Program-made: the position numbers and the translations under genes
The notes under the pieces: model-generated
The model's database searches: none
Seen by the model: the letters and a program-made list of their open reading frames with translations, nothing else
Told to the model about the DNA's origin: nothing
Assembly (NCBI GenBank): GCA_963702995.1
Contig: OY969783.1
Location: 992,001-1,056,000, forward strand
Reading direction: 5' to 3'
Source of the DNA: MFD04580-c1 sp963702995
GTDB taxonomy: Bacteria > Planctomycetota > Phycisphaerae > Tepidisphaerales > Tepidisphaeraceae
Length of the DNA: 64,000 nt
In this document: piece by piece, positions 46,349 to 55,521 of the stretch
Layout of the letters: each line of letters opens with the position of its first letter
Position numbering within the stretch: the first letter of the stretch is position 1

Positions 46349-47467
46349 ATGTCCGAATTGACCCAGGCGACCGTTATGGCCGCGCCGCTGGCGCGGCGGC
46401 TGGAGGAGATGGCGCGCCGGCTGGCGGAGGTTGACAGCCAGTTGTCCGACCCGTCGGTGTTCGCGAATTCGCAACTGCTCGTCTCGCTGACCAAGGAAAA
46501 AGGGCGGCTGGGGACGGCGGTTGAGAAATATTGGGATTACACGCAAACGATGCGGCAGATCGACGAGCTGCGCGAGATGGCGGCCAATCGGTCTGACCCG
46601 GAGATGGCCGACCTGGCCGCGATGGAGGTCCCGGAAGCCGAGGCCAAGGCGGCCGCCGTGCTGGAATCGTTGAAGGACGAGTTCGTCTCCGCCGAGGACA
46701 ACGCGGTTGACTCCTTCTTCCTCGAGCTCCGCGCCGGCACCGGCGGCGACGAAGCGGGGCTCTTCTGCGGCGACCTGTTCGAGATGTACCGAAAATATTG
46801 CGAAGGCAAGGGCTACCGCTTCGACGTCAGCGACTACTCCCCCAGCGACCGGGGCGGGTTCAAGGAAGTGATCGTCAACGTCAAGGGGGACGGGGCCTAC
46901 CGGCATCTCCGGTTTGAAGGGGGCGGGCATCGGGTGCAGCGCGTCCCCGAGACCGAATCCCAGGGCCGCATTCACACCAGCGCCGCCACCGTCGCGGTTC
47001 TGCCTGAACTGCCGGACGTGAAGATCGAGATCAACCCCAAGGACGTTGAGGAATCCGGCTGCCGGGGCGGCGGCCCGGGCGGGCAGAACGTGAACAAGGT
47101 CGAGACCGGGTGGCAGCTTTTCCACAAGCCGACGGGCATCCGGTTCAAGATGACCGAGCACAAGAGCCAGGCCCAGAACAAGGAGCGGGCCTGGGCGCTG
47201 CTCCGCGCCACGCTCTATGAAACCGAGCGCGCCAAGCAGCACGCCAGCGTCACCAGCGCCCGCAAGGCGATGATGGGCAGCGGCGACCGCAGTCAGCGCA
47301 TTCGGACGTATAATTTCCCGCAGAATCGATGCACGGATCACCGGCTCGGCGGCGAAGGGGGTGGCGAGAAGAATTTCAACCTCGATCAGATCGTCGCGGG
47401 CCATATGGACCCGTTGATCAGCGCGCTGCTCGACGTGGACAAGCAGCAGCGGCTCGAGGAGCTTTAA
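46349..47467 (+). CDS. prfA: Peptide chain release factor 1
   Basis: Terminates translation at UAA and UAG. 372 residues. Catalytic GGQ is in CRGGGPGGQNVNKVETGWQL. The codon-reading PxT motif of RF1 appears as PET in HRVQRVPETESQGRIHTSAA (E. coli has PAT). The N-terminal helical domain LARRLEEMARRLAEVDSQLS and the core FFLELRAGTGGDEAGLFCGD are standard. ATG 46349 with GAAGG close upstream. RF2's SPF motif is absent, which rules out prfB. No methyltransferase prmC follows, which is unusual for prfA. Confidence 0.96.
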   Translation: MSELTQATVMAAPLARRLEEMARRLAEVDSQLSDPSVFANSQLLVSLTKEKGRLGTAVEKYWDYTQTMRQIDELREMAANRSDPEMADLAAMEVPEAEAKAAAVLESLKDEFVSAEDNAVDSFFLELRAGTGGDEAGLFCGDLFEMYRKYCEGKGYRFDVSDYSPSDRGGFKEVIVNVKGDGAYRHLRFEGGGHRVQRVPETESQGRIHTSAATVAVLPELPDVKIEINPKDVEESGCRGGGPGGQNVNKVETGWQLFHKPTGIRFKMTEHKSQAQNKERAWALLRATLYETERAKQHASVTSARKAMMGSGDRSQRIRTYNFPQNRCTDHRLGGEGGGEKNFNLDQIVAGHMDPLISALLDVDKQQRLEEL

Positions 47468-47487
47468 TCGCTGCGCGTCGGAGATTC

Positions 47488-47586
47488 GTGGGGCACGCAC
47501 CGCGTACCGCCGCGTCGCCCGACCGGCTTGCGAAGCGGTGGCTTATACAGGTCGTCCCCCGTCAGCGGCACGCGACGCGTGCCCTA
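47488..47586. repeat. GGCACGC palindrome pair, second locus
   Basis: GTGGGGCACGCACCGCGTAC (from 47488) and AGCGGCACGCGACGCGTGCC (from 47563) are near complements of one another and of the pair at 32699-32828. They lie between prfA and the zinc-ribbon membrane protein and could fold as an intergenic stem. Confidence 0.5.
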
Positions 47587-47623
47587 CCGGAGCCGGTTGG
47601 ATTGCGTGCTGAGCGGGAGACTT

Positions 47624-48211
47624 ATGCTCAAATGGCCTCCCCGCATCCTCATCGCGGCCGATGTTGCGTTGATCATCGTCCTGACCACCCTCCTGCTTCG
47701 GACTCTCCTCGTCCCCGACATCTTTGGCTACGCCGACCAACGGGGAAATTACTACGAGCTGGCGACGATCCCCGGCCAGGTCCGCGTCAGCCACGTCACT
47801 GGCTGGAAGCTGCCGCGCCCGCTGACGTGGTACGGCCCCAAGCCGCCGTTCGGCACGCCCGCTTTCGGGCACCAGATGATCAACGACTGGGCCATCCCCG
47901 GTTGGGGCCACCAGACCGGCAGCATCATCGCCTGGTCGAACCCCAAGCCCGTCGGCGTGCTCAAGCGGGGGAGCACGCTCGTGAAGTTCAACACGTACGC
48001 GATCTCGCTGACAGTGCCGATCCTGGTCGCATCGGCCTGGCCGGCGTGGGTCGCCTGTTCGGCGCTGCTGGCGCGGAGGCGGGGGGCGGCTCGCCGGGTC
48101 AAGGGGCTCTGCGCGAACTGCGGCTACGACCTGCGCGCCGGCGGCGACATTTGCCCCGAGTGCGGCCGCCCGGCGAGCCCCGCCTCAGCGAACGGCGCGC
48201 TGGCGACGTAA
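47624..48211 (+). CDS. Membrane protein with C-terminal zinc ribbon
   Basis: A 195-residue planctomycete-style protein. One helix at the N-terminus (ILIAADVALIIVLTTLLLRT), a periplasmic or lumenal middle with WYGPKPPFGTPAFGHQMIND, a second helix (ISLTVPILVASAWPAWVACS) and a cytoplasmic tail with a four-Cys ribbon, CANCGYDLRA...CPECGRP. ATG 47624 has GGGAG about 5 bases upstream. Ribbons of this wording are common on planctomycete membrane proteins, of unknown role. Confidence 0.8.
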   Translation: MLKWPPRILIAADVALIIVLTTLLLRTLLVPDIFGYADQRGNYYELATIPGQVRVSHVTGWKLPRPLTWYGPKPPFGTPAFGHQMINDWAIPGWGHQTGSIIAWSNPKPVGVLKRGSTLVKFNTYAISLTVPILVASAWPAWVACSALLARRRGAARRVKGLCANCGYDLRAGGDICPECGRPASPASANGALAT

Positions 48212-48308
48212 CGAAGTCGGGCCGGGCGCATGGTTGTGCCCGGCCCGTCCGTCGAATTTGCGCAGCCAATCGGTGGTGATCGGTCCACTGCGATCGATCA
48301 CGCCGCGA

Positions 48309-49808
<1,500 letters not shown>

Positions 49809-49910
49809 GAGCGATTCTCCTGTAGGGCCCGCAGGGCGGACCATGAATGATCAACTGCTAAAGCCGGCCCGCGGCGCGGGCCCTGCTGGATCCCCCGGCG
49901 GCCGAGCCGT

Positions 49911-50894
49911 TCATTCGCCCGAGCCGGCCACCCCCGTCGCGAGGAACAGCGCCGGCCCCTTCACCTGCGGCTCGGGCGCGAGCGAACGGACGGCGATCGC
50001 CTCAAGCCCCGCGTCAATCAACTGCTTCTCGATCGCCTCGGGCTCGAACCCCATCGCCACCTGATTCATCTGTCGGCGAAAGTCGTCCCGGTCGTGCGGG
50101 AGCAGATCAATCACGACCAGCTTCCCGCCCGGCTTGAGGATGCGAGCCGCCTCGCGGCAGACGGCCACCGGCTCGGCGACGTACGTCAGCGCCAGGATCA
50201 GCATCGCGGCGTCGCAGGACGCATCATCAATCGGCAGGGCCTGGAGGTCCCCGCGCCGCAGATCGACGTTCAGAGCGCCGGCGGTGCGCCGCTTCGCCGC
50301 CTTAAGCATGGCGGCCGAGTTGTCCACGCCGATCACCCGGCGGACGAACGGGGCCACTTCCGCGAGGATCGGCCCGGTGCCGCACCCAAGGTCGGCCACC
50401 ACCCAATCGCGCGGGGCGAGGGCCGCCAGGGCGGCGCGGGTGAAGCCGGCGCCATACAGGTCGCCGCGAAGCTTGTCCCACTGGCCGGCGGCCCCGGCGA
50501 AGAACGCCTGACTGTCGGCCCCCCGGTCGCGAAGGCGGCGCTGCAAACGCAGTTCATCCTGGCGGAGCGTGTTCCAGTTATCCGTCTGCTCGTGCGCCAG
50601 CGACCAGAGGCGGCGGGCGGCCGGTTCAACTTCGTCCAGCAGCATCCGGTAAAGGTGCGACGTGCCGACGCCGCGGCCGCGTACCCAGCCCTGGTCGGCC
50701 AGCACCTTCAAGTGCCGGCTGACCGTGGACTGGGGGAGCTGCATCACGTCGCACAACTCGGCTACGCCCAGCTCATGTCGCTCCAGCAGGCGAAGCAGGC
50801 GGAGGCGCGTCTCATCCGCCAGGCACCCCATCCACGCGACGAGCGGGCCGGGCTGGGGCGCGGGGGGCGGGGCTTGTCGAGCGGCTTGTATCAT
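49911..50894 (-). CDS. ArsR-family regulator fused to SAM-dependent methyltransferase
   Basis: 327 residues. An ArsR winged helix (~18-85; LADETRLRLLRLLERHELGV, AELCDVMQLPQSTVSRHLKV, LADQGWVRGRGVGTSHLYRM) with no metal-binding Cys pair is followed by a class I methyltransferase domain (motif I VADLGCGT at 167-174, then VIGVDNSAAMLKAAKRR). ArsR-methyltransferase fusions next to ahcY are known as SAM-cycle regulators in proteobacteria (the SahR type), where the methyltransferase domain senses SAH; I infer that role here. ATG 50894 lies inside a palindrome, and an in-frame stop just upstream excludes a longer start. Leads a two-gene unit with ahcY. Confidence 0.85.
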   Translation of the reverse strand: MIQAARQAPPPAPQPGPLVAWMGCLADETRLRLLRLLERHELGVAELCDVMQLPQSTVSRHLKVLADQGWVRGRGVGTSHLYRMLLDEVEPAARRLWSLAHEQTDNWNTLRQDELRLQRRLRDRGADSQAFFAGAAGQWDKLRGDLYGAGFTRAALAALAPRDWVVADLGCGTGPILAEVAPFVRRVIGVDNSAAMLKAAKRRTAGALNVDLRRGDLQALPIDDASCDAAMLILALTYVAEPVAVCREAARILKPGGKLVVIDLLPHDRDDFRRQMNQVAMGFEPEAIEKQLIDAGLEAIAVRSLAPEPQVKGPALFLATGVAGSGE

Positions 50895-50940
50895 CCGTCT
50901 ATCCGGATGGAATGTTTAACCAGCCTCCTCTGATTGTCAA
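50892..50940 (-). promoter_or_regulatory. Promoter and candidate operator of the ArsR-methyltransferase/ahcY unit
   Basis: Minus strand: a perfect TTGACA (50940-50935) with only weak -10 choices (AAACAT or TAAACA near 50917). Then CATCCGGATAGACGGATG (50909-50892), an inverted repeat of CATCCG and CGGATG with a 6-base centre whose last three bases are the ATG of the gene. If transcription starts near 50905, the leader is about 11 bases and a bound repressor would cover both start sites. An AGGAGG at 50929-50924 serves no visible start codon. Confidence 0.45.
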
Positions 50941-51067
50941 GCGCGCACGGGCGCTTTCAATGGATTCGCGCCGGTGGAAACGCCATCGCAAGCCGCTATG
51001 ATCGCGCCAGGCGGGCGGGCCGGCGGCGGCCAGGATCGGGGCACATGTCGGCACTCCGGCACTCTTT

Positions 51068-52080
51068 ATGATCATCACCACGCACGCATACGCCCGGGCC
51101 GGCCTGGTCGGCAACCCGTCAGACGGCTACTTCGGCAAGACGATTTCCTTTGTCATCCGCAACTTCAGGGCGACCGTGCGGCTTTGGGAAAGCCCTCACT
51201 TCGAGATCGTCCCGACCCACGGCGACCTCGCCCGGTTTGACAGCGTCCGCGGCTTCCTCCGCGACCAGCGGCTGCACGGCTACTACGGCGGCATGCGGCT
51301 GATCAAGGCGTCCTTGAAGAAGTTCCACGAGGTACCTGCGCCATGCGCGGGAACTGCGACCTGGACCTGGGCCGCAGCTTCACCATCAGCTTTGAGACCG
51401 ACATCCCCCGCCTCGTGGGCATGTCCGGCAGCAGCGCGATCGTCACCTCCATGTTTCGCGCGCTGATGCGCTTCTACGAAGTCGAGATCCCGCTCCACGA
51501 CCTCCCGTCGCTGGCCCTATCGGTCGAGAAGGAAGAACTGGGGATCAGCGCGGGCCTTCAGGACCGGGTCATCCAGGCATACGAGGGGATCGTGTTCATG
51601 GACTTTGACCATGAGCACCTCCAGCGCACAGGTCACGGGATCTACGAACCTTTGCGGCCGCCAAAGATGCCGCCGCTCTACGTCGCGTATGACCCCGATC
51701 GGGCGGAGGTCAGCGACGTCCCCCATCGGAACCTGCGCGCCCTGTTCAACCGCGGCGACCCGACCGTTGTCGCGGCGATGCGGCAGTATCGCGACCTGAC
51801 CGACCGCGGCCGCGAAGCGCTGATGAGCGGCAACTGGGACGCCCTGGGCCAGGTGATGGATTCCAACTTCGACCTGCGCCGCACCTTCATGGCCATCGCG
51901 CCGGAGAACCTTCGGATGGTGGAGGCGGCGCGCGCGACGGGCGCTAGCGCCAAGTTCACCGGTTCCGGCGGGGCGATCTGCGGGCTCTACCGCGACGGCC
52001 GCCAGTATCAGCAACTCACCGACGCCATGGCCGCCATCCGCTGCACCGTCCTGCGGCCGATCATCTTCGAAGAATCGTGA
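51068..52080 (+). CDS. GHMP-family sugar kinase, glucuronokinase-like, one frameshift
   Basis: ATP-dependent kinase with closest resemblance to plant glucuronokinase: ARAGLVGNPSDGYFGKTISF at the start, GYYGGMRLIKASLKKFHE, PRLVGMSGSSAIVTSMF (GHMP ATP motif), EKEELGISAGLQDRVIQAYE, VFMDFDHEHLQ and C-terminal AKFTGSGGAICGLY. The frame breaks at about 51331-51336. Removing one G and one C (GAGGTACCTGC to GAGTACTGC) gives KKFHEYCAMRGNCDLDLGRS, 337 codons in all. ATG 51068. It ends 36 bases before galU (or overlaps its alternative GTG). Glucuronate or galacturonate 1-phosphate as product is an inference from similarity and the adjacent pyrophosphorylase. Confidence 0.78.
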
Positions 52081-52115
52081 CCGGCCGTTCCCCTGCTCCC
52101 TTCATCGCGGCACCC

Positions 52116-52985
52116 ATGATTAAGAAAGCCGTCATCCCCGCGGCCGGTTTCGGGACGCGAATGCTCCCGGCCGCCAAAGCCGTCCCGAAGGAACTGCTGC
52201 CCGTCCTCGACCGGCCGACGATCCAATACGTGGTCGAGGAGTGCGTCGCCGCCGGCATCGACGACCTGCTCCTGATCACCTCGCGCGACAAGCGGGCCAT
52301 TGAGGACCATTTCGACCGAAATGCTGAACTGGAAGCCCGCCTGGCGGCCGCCGGGAAGCTGGCGCTGCTCGCCTCGGTCACCGCGCTGGCGACCCGGCTG
52401 AAGATCCATGCCGTCCGCCAGGCGGAACAGCGCGGCCTGGGTGACGCCGTTTACCAGGCGAAGCGGCACGTCGGCGATTCCCCGTTCCTCTGCCTCCTGG
52501 GCGACACGATCTTCAGCACGTTCGAGAATGGCGCCGAACCGCCGGCGAAGCAGCTTGTCGATGCGTATGAGAAGGTCGGGACGGCGGTAATCGGGTTGGA
52601 AGAAGTGCCGGCGGAAAAGGTGAGCCGCTACGGCATCGTCGGCGGCGCCCCGGTGGGCGACGGGCTGATCAGGATCGACAGGCTCGTGGAAAAGCCATCG
52701 ATCGATTCGGCGCCGAGCCGCATGGCCGTCGCCGCGCGCTACCTGCTGACGCCGACGATCTTCGCCGCCCTCGAACAGACGCCGCCGGGCAAAGGGGGCG
52801 AGGTGCAACTGACCGACGCGCTGCAAAGGCTGCTCGAGCGCGAGCCGATCCACGGCGTCGTTCTTTCGGCGCGGCGGCACGATATCGGGAACCCGGTGGA
52901 CTGGCTGAAGACGAACCTGCTCTTCGCGTCACGCGACCCCGAGACGTGGGCGGCGCTGGCGCCCATGCTCGCCGCGCTGCGTTGA
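52116..52985 (+). CDS. galU: UTP--sugar-1-phosphate uridylyltransferase (GalU type)
   Basis: Joins a sugar 1-phosphate to UTP. 289 residues: MIKKAVIPAAGFGTRMLPAA with the GxGTR nucleotide loop, KAVPKELLPVLDRPTIQYVV, IHAVRQAEQRGLGDAVYQAK, LLGDTIFSTFENG, SRYGIVGG, RLVEKPSIDSAPSRMAVAAR, GGEVQLTDALQRLLEREPIH. ATG 52116 matches the family start; a GTG at 52077 overlapping the kinase stop would add 13 residues. UDP-glucose is the default product; next to a glucuronokinase-like gene, UDP-glucuronate or another UDP-uronate is possible. Confidence 0.9.
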   Translation: MIKKAVIPAAGFGTRMLPAAKAVPKELLPVLDRPTIQYVVEECVAAGIDDLLLITSRDKRAIEDHFDRNAELEARLAAAGKLALLASVTALATRLKIHAVRQAEQRGLGDAVYQAKRHVGDSPFLCLLGDTIFSTFENGAEPPAKQLVDAYEKVGTAVIGLEEVPAEKVSRYGIVGGAPVGDGLIRIDRLVEKPSIDSAPSRMAVAARYLLTPTIFAALEQTPPGKGGEVQLTDALQRLLEREPIHGVVLSARRHDIGNPVDWLKTNLLFASRDPETWAALAPMLAALR

Positions 52986-53241
52986 ACGACCACCGCCGCG
53001 CGATCCGACCGCGCTTCCCGGCCGCCCGGTGAGAGCGCCGCCAAGGATTCCGCTACGAATTTCGAGAATGAAGTATTGACGAAGCGGCGAGGCGCATTAT
53101 CTTGACGCCTTCAATTGCTTTCACGGTGGACCGGAGGCGGTGGCTCCCCTCCGGTCCGCTCGTTTCAACGCCTAAGCACAAACGGCGACGAAATCGGCAA
53201 CCGCGGCTGGATCGCGCGTCCGACCCCCTCCCCGCGTCCCC

Positions 53242-53292
53242 ACTTCATCCTTCGCCTTCATCCCTCATCCTTCTTTTCGTCCCCTTCACCCT
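53242..53292. repeat. CTTCATCC-type heptamer array, short copy
   Basis: Units of CTTCATCC/CTTCGCC/CTCATCC run across 53242-53292, reaching the stop codon of the next minus-strand gene. Related to the array at 30563-30732. The 53-53.24 kb gap before it shows no gene. Confidence 0.55.
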
Positions 53293-55172
53293 CCGATTTC
53301 CCGCGTCGCCGTGAGCTGCATCGTTGCGGCCTTGGGGTCGGTCGTTGCCGCCGGCAGCGGCTGACTCAACTCACTTTGAAGCAGTGCGCGAATTTCCTCG
53401 GCGCTGATGGCGGGGACGCTGGCCAGGTCAGTGTCGCGGCTGGCGAGCTGAACGCCGACGACCTTGCCCCCCGCCAGCAGCGGGCTGCCGCCACGCTTGG
53501 GGTCGTGGCTTAGGCGAACCGTCCACTTTTCACCCGGGACTTTAGGCAACGCGACCGAGCCGTTGATCGGCTCGGGCGCCGGGTCGAAGATGCTGACGGT
53601 CGGGAAGCCGATGCACGTCACCGCTCCGCCGGTGAAGCCATCCGCCAGGGAAAGGTATGCGACGCGCTGGCCGCGAATGCGGAGCAGGGCGACCCCGCTC
53701 GCCGCGTCGTTCTTCACGATCTCCGCCCGCATCGGCAAGCCATCAGCCGCCTGGACGGTGATCGTGGACCCCGCCTGGACCATCTTTCCGTCCGTCACCA
53801 GAAGATCGGGCGCGACGGGGAACGCGGCCGCATAGGTGACGACCGTCCGGCGCCGCGGAGGCGGCGGCGTCACGGGCGTTGAGGGCGAGGGGGAAGGATC
53901 GGGCTCGGGGATCGACGACGCGGGCGACGTCCGCCCCGGCGAACTCACCACCCCGCCCAGCCCCTTGCCCGGCGTTGCGACGGCGACGGCGGTGCCTGGC
54001 GCGATCGGGAGATCGGTATCGAGCGGAACGACGGCGATCTCTTTCGGGAACGGCGGGAACTCGATCGTCGGCGCGATCTTGTCGTATTCCTTCTGCGCGG
54101 CCTCGGCGTCGTTCTCCCCCTGGGAGATGGCCGCCTGATAACCGGAGATGTTTATCGGCGCGCGCCGGAAACGATTCGCCGAGATCGCGGCCGACATGGC
54201 CTCTTTGTTCGACGCGACTCGGGAGCTGGCGTTCGCGAGCCGCTGGGCGGCCGCGTCGAGCTCACCCTTTTTCTTCTTGAAGGCGTCGATCTTCTTCTGC
54301 GCCTCGTCGGCGGGGAGCCATTCCGAGCCCCACCGTTTCATCCCCGGCCGGGTGGCTTCGAGCTTCGCGTTTTCAGCGTCGTAAAAGGTGCTGCATTCGA
54401 CGAAAAAGCGGTTGGCCGTCGCGACGCGATCGGCCTGGCTCAAGGCCGTGGCCATCGCGTTCAGCGCCATTTCGTCCACCTCTTTGTTATGGGCGGCAAG
54501 ATAGTCCTTGAGGTACTTGGCGGCGCGCATGGCGTTGCGGTTCCGCATCAGCACGATCGACGCGTTGATCGCCAGCGATCGGCTCGGCGCCGTGCCGGAG
54601 ATCGCCGACGCCTTCTCCAGCATCGCACGGGCTTTGGCCGCATCCTCGAGCCGCAGGTAAGCCAGCCCCGCCCCTTCGAGCGCGCGGGCCTGGTTGGGGT
54701 CGAGCGAGAGCACGTCGAGGAATGCATCGCGGGCGGCTTTGAAATCCGACGCCGCCAAAGCGTCCATCCCCTGCGTGAGCAGCGCGGCGATGTTTCGCTC
54801 CTGGCGGGCCTTGTCCTTCGGCTTCAGCGGCGACGCGGGCGCCGGCGTGACCGATGGCGCCGGAGTGCCGGCGCTGGACGCGGGCGGGGGCGTGATCGCG
54901 GGCTTCTCCGGCGTCGCACTCTTCGTCCAGTGCTCGACATCGGCATCGCCAAACTTCAGGACCCCCGAGCGCGTGTGAATGACGTAGCCGCCGGGCCCGT
55001 GCTCAACCTCGCCGGTGATGAGGCGGCCGTCACTCAGGAGCAACGAGTCCGCCCGCGCCGACGAGGGCGCAAAGCCTGAGCTCATGGCAATCGTCGCGAC
55101 GGCCAATGCCGCCGCCACGGCCGCTCTTACGCGGCGGCCGCTGGCGTCAGGACGCAGTGCATACGTTTTCAT
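53286..55172 (-). CDS. Secreted TPR protein with inactive trypsin-like domain
   Basis: 628 residues. Signal peptide MKTYALRPDASGRRVRAAVA through AVATIAMSSGFAPSSARA. Then a planctomycete strand motif DSLLLSDGRLITGEVEHGPG, a Pro-rich linker and TPR-like helices (~125-345; MDALAASDFKAARDAFLDVL, AKARAMLEKASAISGT). Last, an HtrA/trypsin-like fold (~450-600): VAPDLLVTDGKMVQAGSTI where the catalytic His should be, VKNDAASGVALLRI for the Asp region, and HDPKRGGSPLLAGGKVVGVQ for the Ser region. No His is in position and GNSGGP has become RGGSP, so it is very probably not a protease. A scaffold or sensor role is an inference. ATG 55172; single gene. Confidence 0.75.
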   Translation of the reverse strand: MKTYALRPDASGRRVRAAVAAALAVATIAMSSGFAPSSARADSLLLSDGRLITGEVEHGPGGYVIHTRSGVLKFGDADVEHWTKSATPEKPAITPPPASSAGTPAPSVTPAPASPLKPKDKARQERNIAALLTQGMDALAASDFKAARDAFLDVLSLDPNQARALEGAGLAYLRLEDAAKARAMLEKASAISGTAPSRSLAINASIVLMRNRNAMRAAKYLKDYLAAHNKEVDEMALNAMATALSQADRVATANRFFVECSTFYDAENAKLEATRPGMKRWGSEWLPADEAQKKIDAFKKKKGELDAAAQRLANASSRVASNKEAMSAAISANRFRRAPINISGYQAAISQGENDAEAAQKEYDKIAPTIEFPPFPKEIAVVPLDTDLPIAPGTAVAVATPGKGLGGVVSSPGRTSPASSIPEPDPSPSPSTPVTPPPPRRRTVVTYAAAFPVAPDLLVTDGKMVQAGSTITVQAADGLPMRAEIVKNDAASGVALLRIRGQRVAYLSLADGFTGGAVTCIGFPTVSIFDPAPEPINGSVALPKVPGEKWTVRLSHDPKRGGSPLLAGGKVVGVQLASRDTDLASVPAISAEEIRALLQSELSQPLPAATTDPKAATMQLTATREIGG

Positions 55173-55521
55173 CGTGACTCTCCCTTACGACACACGCTCG
55201 CCCGACTCCCGCGGCCGGCCGGTAACCACACCTCTTACAGCCCCGTTCCCACCCGCACGGTCAGGCCCCCCGGCAACCGGAGAGAAACAGTTTCGTCATT
55301 TCCCCAGCCACAGCGGAGCATCTTCATGGCGGGCGGCGCCCACCGCGCAATCCGAAGCGGATCGCCGACCCATCAATTTGTGATTGCGTCCCCGAGGACC
55401 GACATGTGGCATCAGGCCAGCGTAAGGCCGAACCCCCGTCGCGGACGCCGGAAACTACCCCCTCCCCTCAATAGACGCAACAACGCCGGGAATGTTGCAG
55501 GCTTCGCTGCGCGTCCCACGT
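55173..55521. other. Intergenic gap between polX end and TPR/pseudo-protease start
   Basis: 349 bases. I see no gene, riboswitch or strong hairpin. It holds the promoter of the minus-strand TPR gene, not recognisable by eye, and the 3' end of polX. Confidence 0.4.

Noticed and set aside
49809..49910. SAH or SAM riboswitch before ahcY
   Set aside because: The gap is only 102 bases, and I could not find a matching conserved core; control by the ArsR-methyltransferase is the better explanation.
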